From the NCBI GenBank assembly GCA_042138015.1, contig JBHIVA010000102.1, positions 1 to 6,387 of the forward strand: a stretch of 6,387 bases of DNA, written 5' to 3'. A program made the position numbers and the translations under genes. Positions within the stretch are counted from its first letter, which is position 1. Each line of letters begins with the position of its first letter. The notes under the pieces were generated by a model. It worked only from the letters and a program-made list of their open reading frames with translations, did no database searches and had not been told where the DNA came from. This DNA is from TH1177 sp042138015 (GTDB taxonomy: Archaea; Thermoproteota; Nitrososphaeria; Nitrososphaerales; Nitrososphaeraceae). Positions 1 to 5,294 of this stretch are shown in pieces.

Positions 1-133
1 CAACAACACGAATAAAAATAATTGTGATCTACAACATGTATACAATTGGATTAACCTATTCATTTATCTATACAATACAACAATCAGAAACACAATCCTA
101 TTCAGAATTGGAGGCGAATCAGTCCTAAGTTAA
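1..133 (+). CDS. C-terminal 43 residues of an IS6/IS240-like DDE transposase (5' partial)
   Basis: The reading frame from base 2 is open for 43 codons and stops at TAA 131-133. It aligns without gaps with the last residues of the transposase at 4042-4173, sharing the segment NNTNKNNCDLQHVYNWINLF, then diverging but keeping the same length and the ending VLS versus VLT. The catalytic residues are encoded outside the window, so I cannot say whether this copy is functional. The equivalent domain in the family is the tail after the FDDYYPC motif. The partial state here is only the window edge, not a visible lesion. Confidence 0.8.
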   Translation, partial: NNTNKNNCDLQHVYNWINLFIYLYNTTIRNTILFRIGGESVLS

Positions 134-140
134 CACAGCC
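1..140 (+). mobile_element. Right end of an IS6/IS240-like insertion sequence (copy 1, cut by window edge)
   Basis: This is the 3' end of an insertion sequence whose remainder lies to the left of the window. Bases 1-65 are identical to bases 4041-4105 of the complete copy further right, and similarity continues at lower identity to the stop codon. Bases 124-140 end in CACAGCC and, on the opposite strand, read GGCTGTGTTAACTTAGG, close to the terminal repeat GGCTCTGTTAACTTAAGG seen at 4918-4935. The stop codon of the transposase lies inside the terminal repeat, as in copy 3 at 5961. No target-site duplication can be tested because the left end is missing. Confidence 0.85.
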
Positions 141-386
141 TATTTCTTATAGATCTAGTGATCAAAATAATAAAATCAGATCTATCAAATGATAACATAA
201 TATAATTTTTTAATTGTATTTCTATTTTAATATTAAAAAAGAATTCTACTCAATAGAACTAATGTAACATTGTATCTAACCATGAAAGGAATAATGACAT
301 CCCAATAATCCATGTTAATAGTGAATACAAAGGAAAGATGAACTACCTAATAGAAGTTCCTTCAACGAAAAATATCTAATATAAAA

Positions 387-424
387 TGTGTTATTGATAG
401 AAAATCCAATAACACAACTTTTTT
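387..424 (+). terminator. Hairpin followed by a T-run
   Basis: TGTGTTATTG at 387-396 is perfectly complementary to CAATAACACA at 407-416, with a 10-base loop, and a run of six T follows at 419-424. On the minus strand the same stem is followed by ATTTTAT, so it could work in both directions. The stem is AU-rich and of modest stability. No gene is seen immediately upstream on the plus strand, so if it ends a transcript that transcript is unannotated; it could also be a small-RNA end or a relic. Confidence 0.5.
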
Positions 425-690
425 ATATATAAATCTATGAAAGAATTTATCACTTTCTTAGGTAGATATAAAAGATATAGAGAATTGTTATGTAATTACT
501 ATGAAATACTATTTACCTATTAAATATATATATTAACAAAACTATTTATGAGAGAAATTGTATGAGTCGGATTATTATTTTGATTATAATTTGTTTAAAA
601 AAAAATAAATCAATTGATTTCCAAATAATGGTATGTTTCATCAATATACACTACTCTTCAGATTTAATTCAATATACAATTAAACATTCA

Positions 691-695
691 AGGAG
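691..695 (+). promoter_or_regulatory. Shine-Dalgarno site that fixes a TTG start
   Basis: AGGAG lies nine bases before TTG 705. The phosphoesterase frame contains no ATG before the catalytic domain (the next Met is residue 173), so this site is what makes TTG 705 the credible start. Confidence 0.6.
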
Positions 696-704
696 AAAAT
701 AATA

Positions 705-1931
705 TTGGGCGAAAAAAAACTTCAAAAGGACATAGTAAATTCATTATTATTCGTACTTATAATAGGAATCATATCAAGTCTTACATTTATACATTTTTTT
801 AAGAATTCTTATTCGGTTACCATTAATAATGACATTGAAACTGAGACTGAATATGACTTTATATTTGATCCGAATGAATATTTCGAAATTGATTCAGAAG
901 GAGATTTTAGTTCTGAATCAAAGCCTACAAAAGAGAAAAAGCTTGTAAAAAAGATTACTCCTGAGACTGTTAAAAAACAAGAACAAAATAAACCCCAGGA
1001 AGAAAAACTTAGAGAGAGTCAAGAAAGACTTTACATTAGTAAATTAGTTAATGAAACAAATAGTACAGGTACTCATAAAGATATAAACATAGTAGCGGCT
1101 GGAGACTGGTATTGTAATGAAGAAACTAAAAAGACAATAAAAAATATTGTTCAAGTAAAACCAGAATTGATAATTACAACAGGTGACCATGTAAAGGAAT
1201 CTCCATCTGCTGCATGTTGGATGGAAATATCAAAGCCTATCAAAGATAAAATGAAGATTGCAATAGGAAACCACGATACAGAATTTGCTAGCATATATAA
1301 ACAAATAGTTAATCACCATAGTTTAAAAAATCCCTATTATTCACATGACTTTAAAAATATACATTTCATAAGCATGTCAACAGAGCATCCTTTCGAACCT
1401 GGTAGCAAACAATACGAATTTATAAAAAGTGATTTAGAAAAAACCTCTAAAAATTCAACTATAGATTGGATAATAGTTCATCAACATAAGCCATTATACT
1501 CTACAAAACAAGATAAAAAAGAAGCAGAACAACTACGAGATATATATCATCTACTCTTCCATCAAAATAATGTCGACCTTGTACTATCAAGTCATAACCA
1601 ATATTATGAAAGAACCTATCCCTTATCTTTTAATAAAAACTATGAAGCAGCTACCAATAAACAAACTATTCCTAAACCAATTATCACAAACAATTCAAAG
1701 CTATTTTATCAAAATGTTGATGGAATAATATTTCTAACCGTAGGTACAGCAGGAGATGAATTAGATCCTGTAACTGAGAAACATGATTTTTATGTTGTTC
1801 AGGAAAGTAAATTTGGATTTCTAAATATCGAAATAGAAAATAATGGAAAGACACTGATGGTTAAATTTCATAGTAATGACGGTAAAATTATCGATGAATT
1901 TTACCTAGATAAACATAAACATAATGTTTAG
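705..1931 (+). CDS. Membrane-anchored purple-acid-phosphatase-like metallophosphoesterase
   Basis: The 408-residue product has a short basic N-terminus, one hydrophobic helix at about residues 11-31, a charged linker (acidic at about 42-72, Lys/Glu-rich at 75-110) and a calcineurin-like phosphoesterase domain from about 127 to the end. This implies an enzyme tethered to the outer face of the membrane. Visible motifs in order are GDW (Asp134), GD (Asp161), GNHD (Asn189, His190), HQHKP (His259, His261), SHNQ (His297, Gln299) followed by YYERTYPL, and GTAGDE (347-352). In purple acid phosphatases the second motif is GDxxY and the fifth is HxH; here the Tyr is Lys164 and the last His is Gln299, so two ligands of the first metal appear lost while those of the second metal remain. 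Substrate is unknown; phosphate-ester hydrolysis is family knowledge, and reduced or altered activity is possible. The gene stands alone with a TTG start. Confidence 0.88.
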   Translation: MGEKKLQKDIVNSLLFVLIIGIISSLTFIHFFKNSYSVTINNDIETETEYDFIFDPNEYFEIDSEGDFSSESKPTKEKKLVKKITPETVKKQEQNKPQEEKLRESQERLYISKLVNETNSTGTHKDINIVAAGDWYCNEETKKTIKNIVQVKPELIITTGDHVKESPSAACWMEISKPIKDKMKIAIGNHDTEFASIYKQIVNHHSLKNPYYSHDFKNIHFISMSTEHPFEPGSKQYEFIKSDLEKTSKNSTIDWIIVHQHKPLYSTKQDKKEAEQLRDIYHLLFHQNNVDLVLSSHNQYYERTYPLSFNKNYEAATNKQTIPKPIITNNSKLFYQNVDGIIFLTVGTAGDELDPVTEKHDFYVVQESKFGFLNIEIENNGKTLMVKFHSNDGKIIDEFYLDKHKHNV

Positions 1932-2096
1932 ATATTCTTTTATGTATAGTAACATCAATCTTCTATCCTATTCTACAAATTACTGAATGTTTTCTGGGTA
2001 AAATTATATCATTAGTCATAATAAATTATAATTTGGATTGTTTCTCATTAATTATTATTGAACATTATAATTCATTACTTGGTATTGAAACATACA

Positions 2097-2112
2097 AAAT
2101 GTATTTATTTAA
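2097..2112 (+). promoter_or_regulatory. Candidate archaeal promoter (BRE/TATA) of the Cys-rich microprotein
   Basis: The stretch 2102-2112 (TATTTATTTAA) is a TATA-like box preceded by AAAATG. It is centred about 24 bases before ATG 2131, close to the spacing expected if transcription starts at or just before the start codon, that is a leaderless mRNA. No Shine-Dalgarno site precedes 2131, which agrees with this. In DNA this AT-rich such boxes arise by chance, so support is moderate. Confidence 0.4.
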
Positions 2113-2130
2113 GAATATTAAAATAACTAT

Positions 2131-2244
2131 ATGAGATGTGCTGATTGTTTATGTTACATCAACGAATGTAAACTAAGTAATACTTCGACTGAATGTTCTA
2201 ACTGCAAGTTTGATGCTTGTTGTTGTTGGCAAAGCTTTCACTAA
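2131..2244 (+). CDS. Cysteine-rich 37-residue microprotein, possible metal-binding
   Basis: ATG 2131 to TAA 2242-2244 encodes 37 residues, nine of them cysteine: positions 3, 6, 8, 13, 22, 25, 30, 31 and 32. The order gives CxxC overlapping CxC near the N-terminus and a second CxxC at 22-25, followed by a CCC triplet and a Trp at 33. This is far from what the surrounding AT-biased sequence would give by chance and points to a zinc- or other metal-binding knuckle, though no named family was recognised. The gene stands alone, with a TATA-like box at leaderless spacing upstream and a T-run at 2267-2272 downstream. It could be a gene fragment, but the start and stop look natural. Confidence 0.6.
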   Translation: MRCADCLCYINECKLSNTSTECSNCKFDACCCWQSFH

Positions 2245-2531
2245 TTATAAATCAAATATAATTTAATTTTTTGTGGTAAAAAAGTATAATAAAATATTAA
2301 TTAATAAAACTAAATTCAATTAAAATCAAAATAAATCAATATAATTTTGACAAATATTTTTCTTACTGTAAGAACTGAATGTTACTTATTATCATCAGTT
2401 TATTCCTTCAAAATTTGGTTGTGAAATTTTAATAGTAGTGATGAATCCCTTTGATATTAGATGGTCTCAATATCTATCTTTAATGTCTAATCTAGTAACA
2501 TATTCATTATGGATTTTTGAAATATTATTAA
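2245..2531. other. AT-rich non-coding interval
   Basis: Nothing convincing is encoded here. It begins with a T-run that could end the microprotein transcript, contains a chance-level palindrome at 2360-2374 (TTCTTAC-T-GTAAGAA), and leads into the sulfatase remnant. Earlier parts of the sulfatase gene were looked for and not recognised. Confidence 0.5.
2261..2272 (+). terminator. Poly-T archaeal-type terminator after the microprotein
   Basis: ATTTAATTTTTT lies about 20 bases after the stop codon. Archaeal intrinsic termination mainly uses T-runs without a required hairpin, so this is a reasonable candidate, but T-runs are common in this window. Confidence 0.3.
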
Positions 2532-2762
2532 ATTCTTCTTATCAATGTAACAGTAGATAGAGTCTATGGCAAAGAGGAACCAATTGCAATGGAGCTTTTC
2601 AATGGAACAAGTGTATGCATGGGTGATTGGAAAGGTCTAACAGATCCAACTAAACGAGGAATATGGAAACTTAATATTGTCGGCGACCCTAATGAAAACA
2701 ATGATTTGTGAAATAAATATCATGACATAATACAAAAACTTCGAAGCACGTGTTACAACCCA
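2532..2762 (+). pseudogene. C-terminal remnant of an arylsulfatase (sulfatase family S1)
   Basis: One frame, open after the stop at 2529-2531, reads a typical sulfatase C-terminal segment: VDRVYGKEEPIAMELFNGT at 2553-2609, then VCMGDWK at 2613-2633, then GIWKLNIVGDPNENNDL ending at 2708. These match the family pattern 'EP..WELF...AVR.GDWK......W.LY.L..DP.E..DL'. After the in-frame TGA at 2709-2711 the similarity seems to continue in the same frame as NKYHDIIQKL (2712-2741), as expected for the helix that normally follows, until TAA 2763. The catalytic N-terminal domain with its Cys/Ser site is absent and no start codon or promoter is evident, so this is a dead fragment. Family assignment is by motif recall, not by search. 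Confidence 0.68.
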
Positions 2763-2815
2763 TAAGCAAGAGTTTGATCAGACAGTCACTTTGTTATTCA
2801 AGCTTAAATAACTAT

Positions 2816-3355
2816 ATGAAAAGTCCTATATACTTGATCCTAAGCATTATATTATTGTCACATCCTACATCTCAAGTTCAAGAACTATGGACTAGCTACA
2901 TCGGAAGTAGTACTGATACACAAGTAGGACAAATTCGGTGGGGAGGTTTATTCTTCAGTATAATATTAGCAAACGGCCAACAAAATTGGCTTTTCGCTAA
3001 TCTGCCCACCCCAAATATACGAGATGGGTGGAAAATCAAAACTTTAAAGATAAGAATTCGTACTGAACGGAGCGCCTTTGGCGGTATTGATAAAGTTGGA
3101 ATAAGAGATGGTGAAAATGTGGTTCATGAATTTGGCAGTGGGACAGGACCGGCAAACCCGCCCTTGGCAATAACCTCATTTGGCAGATGGAAAATTTTTC
3201 CGCTGGAACTTCCACTTGGACCAAGAAGTTTCGCATCTGGGTTGGGTGTTTCAATCCATTTAAACAATAGAGTAGATACAAAAGAGGATCCACCACCGCC
3301 TTTGCCACCTGTAAGAATTTTAGTTTCAGGCGTCGGAGTAGAATTCATCAAGTAG
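2816..3355 (+). CDS. Secreted beta-rich protein, resembling the DUF6623 type
   Basis: ATG 2816 gives 179 residues. Residues 1-19 form a signal-peptide-like segment (Lys2, hydrophobic core about 4-14, then SHPTSQ), which is why I prefer this start to GTG 2750, which adds 22 polar residues and overlaps the sulfatase remnant. The rest looks like one all-beta domain: a Trp/Gly-rich start (W25, RWGG 41-44), NWLFANLPTP (57-66), repeated alternating strands, a Pro-rich loop (DPPPPLPP 158-165) and a final strand RILVSGVGVEF. The order 'N-W-F..PTP...strand with I-D-G...G-GVSI...P..R-I-L...G-V-F' is like thaumarchaeal DUF6623 proteins as I remember them; function is unknown. GC content is visibly higher than in flanking DNA, suggesting a different origin or stronger coding constraint. 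No clear promoter or Shine-Dalgarno site was seen. Confidence 0.65.
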   Translation: MKSPIYLILSIILLSHPTSQVQELWTSYIGSSTDTQVGQIRWGGLFFSIILANGQQNWLFANLPTPNIRDGWKIKTLKIRIRTERSAFGGIDKVGIRDGENVVHEFGSGTGPANPPLAITSFGRWKIFPLELPLGPRSFASGLGVSIHLNNRVDTKEDPPPPLPPVRILVSGVGVEFIK

Positions 3356-3452
3356 CATGAGACTGGTACTGTAATTGGTAACAATAATGTACTAATCCCC
3401 TGTCCGCTATAGACCTCCAATTTCGTCATGTTGACCATCTAGTAATTCACAT

Positions 3453-4187
3453 GGATGCTGTTAAGTTAACGAAAAATCTATAGCTGTGAACGTTCTATTC
3501 TAACAATATGTATGTTGTTAAGATTTGTCAGAAATAGGACATCCACATGTATAGTAATGTATTCTTTGTATTTGTACTTTCTTGGTCTCAGTCTACGAAA
3601 TACGTCTAAAGCACTGGAACCTTTTAAGGACCGCAATAGGAGTCATGTTGCCATTTGGGAGTGGATTCAACGATTTGGTTCATTGCAGATTTACAAGAGA
3701 AAAAGAATATCATCGTTCATCATAATGAAACTATGATTCAGATTGGTAACAAGCATTTTTGGTTGTGGATCTGTATTGAACCAGTACACAAATCCGTACT
3801 TGGAATTTATATTTCTGAAGGGAGAAACACGTTTGTAGCAGAGAATTTTATCAGATCTCTGGTATCAAGGTATGGAAAACATACTGTGTATACAGATGGT
3901 GATACATGGTATCCTCAAGCATGTAACTTTTTGCATCTAAAACACATGTTGCATTCACCTTTAGAGAAAAGTCTTATTGAAAGAGTAATGCAGTATTTCA
4001 TAGACAGAACAGAATGTTTTGATGATTATTATCCATGTATCAACAACACGAATAAAAATAATTGTGATCTACAACATGTATACAATTGGATTAACCTATT
4101 CATTTGTCTTTATAATGCAAAAATCAGAAACAATATTGTATTCAAAATTAGAGGTGAAATAGTCTTAACTTAAAAGCAACTGTTTAT
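3453..4187 (+). mobile_element. IS6/IS240-like insertion sequence, full length but decayed (copy 2)
   Basis: The element is about 735 bases long. Its left end at 3453-3470 (GGATGCTGTTAAGTTAAC) is a degraded form of the family repeat GGCTCTGTTAAGTTAAGG. The right end, after the stop codon at 4171-4173, is badly worn: CTTAACTTAA is kept but the expected CAGAGCC is replaced by AAGCAACTG, so the boundary is approximate. It contains a single transposase gene with a frameshift. Worn ends plus a broken gene show an old insertion that can no longer move on its own. Confidence 0.8.
3512..4173 (+). pseudogene. Frameshifted IS6/IS240-like DDE transposase (copy 2)
   Basis: Two overlapping frames together give a transposase of about 221 residues. 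The first runs from ATG 3512 and carries the N-terminal helical part, with LYFLGLSLRNTSKALEPF and IWEWIQRF. The second carries the catalytic core from about 3724: ETMIQIG, FWLWICIEPV, LGIYIS, VYTDGDTWY (second Asp at 3895-3897), SLIERV (probable catalytic Glu at 3979-3981), FDDYYPC and the tail. The frames join at about 3724/3725, where one base is missing from what should be an Asp codon (GAT) in the motif DET, the presumed first catalytic Asp. Cut-and-paste or replicative DNA strand transfer is the family role. The ATG- or TTG-initiated open frame from 3655 is just the downstream half, not a separate gene. Confidence 0.85.
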
Positions 4188-4345
4188 CTAATAAGCAATG
4201 CAATATAAAGTTACATCATATACCAGAAATTGATGGACACTCCTATAGCTCCATATTTTAGGTGGACGTTAAGGACATACACCATCTTTAATTTGAATTA
4301 AAGATATCAATATTTGATTTAATATATTGTTATAATCGTTATTAA

Positions 4346-4580
4346 AATTTGTTAAGTTAAACGGTAAAAGCTATATCTTCTAATGTTATAAGCTCAGAAA
4401 ATAAAATTGAATAAATTAGAATAATTCCTTATTGTGTTGTATTCTTTTTATCTATATTTTCTTGGTCTCGTCTGCGCAATAAAAAATGGCGATGAACTTT
4501 TTCATAAATAGGCTCAAGAGGATGTGAATCCATTAACGGGAAGATTTTTCGACGCCGAAAAAGTATTAATTGAGAATAAC
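4346..4580 (+). pseudogene. Heavily decayed 5' part of a related IS transposase (relic)
   Basis: TTTGTTAAGTTAA at 4348-4360 looks like a worn left terminal repeat. Some 90 bases later, 4439-4487 closely parallels 3558-3606 of copy 2: the sequence coding YSFYLYFLGL (4440-4469) is followed by LRN after a one-base loss (GGTCTC-GTC against GGTCTCAGTC). Further on, CESINGKIFRRRKSIN (about 4523-4570) aligns with the WEWIQRF...KRKRIS region of copy 2, with a gap of about 20 bases between. Several stops and shifts make it non-functional, and similarity fades after about 4580 with no catalytic core recognised. It is independent of copy 2 because both have their own left end. An 86-codon minus-strand frame over this region is a shadow. 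Confidence 0.6.
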
Positions 4581-4815
4581 TTGGTAAATAATCGAAGGGT
4601 TGATGATGATTGTACAACATCCAATGGGAAATCATCTTCAATTTGTTACAGAGATGATTGTTAAGATGATGATTTGGCAGAGGCGTCAAAAGTTTTTTCA
4701 GAAGGATAGTAAAAAACTAATCTTAATCTAATAGCGTTTATTGGAATTATTAAATAGTTTATTATTATTTTAAAAACCAGAACTTAATAAATTATATTAA
4801 TTAATCAGATTTTTA
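4581..4815. other. Interval between the IS relic and the miniature element
   Basis: Mostly AT-rich spacer. One 42-codon plus-strand frame runs from ATG 4603 to TAA 4729-4731 and contains a Met-rich stretch and a basic motif WQRRQKFFQK; it has no recognised relatives and no ribosome site, and could be a piece of another decayed gene. I do not call it a gene. Confidence 0.35.
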
Positions 4816-4833
4816 GGCTCTGTTAAGTTAAGG
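4816..4833 (+). repeat. Left terminal inverted repeat of the miniature element
   Basis: Eighteen bases beginning GGCTCTGTTAAG; pairs with 4918-4935 with one mismatch (G against C at the twelfth base) and matches the IS ends elsewhere in the window. Confidence 0.8.
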
Positions 4834-4917
4834 TAAATTCAAAAAGGAAATATTAAAAAATCTACGAAAATTGAGCATAGAACATATTAGAAAAAGTAAG
4901 CATTGAGACTACATTAT

Positions 4918-4935
4918 CCTTAAGTTAACAGAGCC
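4918..4935 (-). repeat. Right terminal inverted repeat of the miniature element
   Basis: The opposite strand reads GGCTCTGTTAACTTAAGG. This resembles the transposase-side (right) ends of copies 1 and 3, in which the same bases also encode the last residues and stop codon of the transposase. Confidence 0.8.
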
Positions 4936-4992
4936 CATTTTTGTCACTTTTGGGCTCAATTGTCCTCGTTTTTGGTATCAACATATAATTAG

Positions 4993-5109
4993 ACAGGCCT
5001 TCATTCTCGAATATCAGAAATATTTAAAACACATTATAAAAAATGCGGTGAATGGTTAGAAGGTAACAATAATTCGGTCTGTAGGGGAAGTTGTGAAATA
5101 GGTAAATGA
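4993..5109 (+). pseudogene. Startless 38-codon reading-frame tail with three cysteines
   Basis: The frame is open from 4993, after the stop at 4990-4992, to TGA 5107-5109. Its last part reads KKCGEWLEGNNNSVCRGSCE and looks more protein-like than most of the spacer, with Cys at positions 18, 30 and 34 of the open stretch. There is no ATG, GTG or TTG in it, so it would have to be the remnant of a longer gene cut off or frameshifted upstream. No family was recognised. Its stop overlaps the next frame's start in the arrangement ATGA. Confidence 0.3.
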
Positions 5110-5294
5110 CAAATTTAGAAGAAATTAAGAACAACCTTGATGAGAGTATACTATTTTGTTATCATGCCAGTTATGATTTTTTATCTGATGATGCTTTTCT
5201 TAGGCCTATTAACGCTGACAATACTTCTGGAAAATCTTTTTCACCATCAAGACAGTTACCTTCTTCAAGATATCGATTTCTGCTGAAATTATGA
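5106..5294 (+). CDS. Possible small protein of 62 residues (doubtful)
   Basis: ATG 5106 overlaps the stop of the preceding frame (ATGA), an arrangement common between translationally coupled genes. The first 20 codons (MTNLEEIKNNLDESILFCYH) lie outside any other gene and read like a normal acidic-amphipathic start. From 5171 on, the frame lies antisense to the 3' end of the minus-strand membrane-protein gene, which is the more convincing of the two, so much of this frame may be a shadow. No ribosome site at a proper distance and no known family. Confidence 0.25.
   Translation: MTNLEEIKNNLDESILFCYHASYDFLSDDAFLRPINADNTSGKSFSPSRQLPSSRYRFLLKL

Larger units (their letters stand above)
134..704. 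other. Non-coding interval between IS copy 1 and the phosphoesterase gene
   Basis: About 570 bases of extremely AT-rich sequence with no convincing gene. Short frames exist (28 codons from ATG 437, 46 codons from ATG 562) but their composition only reflects the base bias. The one structured element is the hairpin at 387-416. A/T-rich runs such as 589-608 could hold the TATA box for the gene at 705, but several equally good candidates exist and I cannot choose one. No decayed gene was recognised. Confidence 0.6.
4816..4935. mobile_element. 120-bp miniature inverted-repeat element (MITE) of the IS family in this window
   Basis: GGCTCTGTTAAGTTAAGG at 4816-4833 and CCTTAAGTTAACAGAGCC at 4918-4935 form terminal inverted repeats matching at 17 of 18 positions. 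The same ends flank the transposase genes here (124-140, 5961-5978). The 84-base interior has no coding potential. The eight bases outside each end, GATTTTTA (4808-4815) and CATTTTTG (4936-4943), agree at six of eight positions, compatible with a worn 8-bp target duplication, which is the size typical of IS6-family insertions. The ends are better preserved than those of full-length copy 2, so it was probably moved more recently, by a transposase supplied elsewhere. Confidence 0.75.

Noticed and set aside
437..523. 28-codon frame beginning MKEFITFLGRYKRYREL
   Set aside because: Reads somewhat like protein, but it is very short, has no ribosome site or promoter at a suitable distance and no recognised family.
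562..702. 46-codon plus-strand frame ending just before the phosphoesterase start
   Set aside because: Ile/Lys-rich composition follows from the AT bias, no motif, and its end coincides with the Shine-Dalgarno site of the next gene.
1932..2096. tRNA, other structured RNA or CRISPR repeats in the AT-rich spacers
   Set aside because: No cloverleaf with a GTTCGA-type loop, no GC-rich island as expected for stable RNA, and no regularly spaced repeats were found here or in the other spacers.
2360..2374. Palindrome TTCTTAC-T-GTAAGAA as an operator
   Set aside because: A 7-bp inverted repeat with one central base is expected by chance about once in a window of this size and composition, and no gene start follows it.
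2750..2815. GTG 2750 as start of the secreted protein
   Set aside because: It would put 22 polar residues before the signal peptide and overlap the sulfatase remnant; ATG 2816 gives a normal signal sequence.
3036..3438. Two minus-strand frames (3036-3308 and 3124-3438)
   Set aside because: Antisense shadows of the GC-richer secreted-protein gene; no start signals or motifs.
3655..3723. Separate gene starting at 3655
   Set aside because: The initial codons read the transposase N-terminal part out of frame; only the portion after about 3724 is the true catalytic frame.
4429..4689. 86-codon minus-strand frame
   Set aside because: Lies antisense to the decayed transposase relic, which explains the sequence on the plus strand.
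4945..4957. Another IS-type end at TTTGGGCTCAATT
   Set aside because: Only the first six bases (GGGCTC) match the terminal repeat; the rest diverges and nothing element-like follows.
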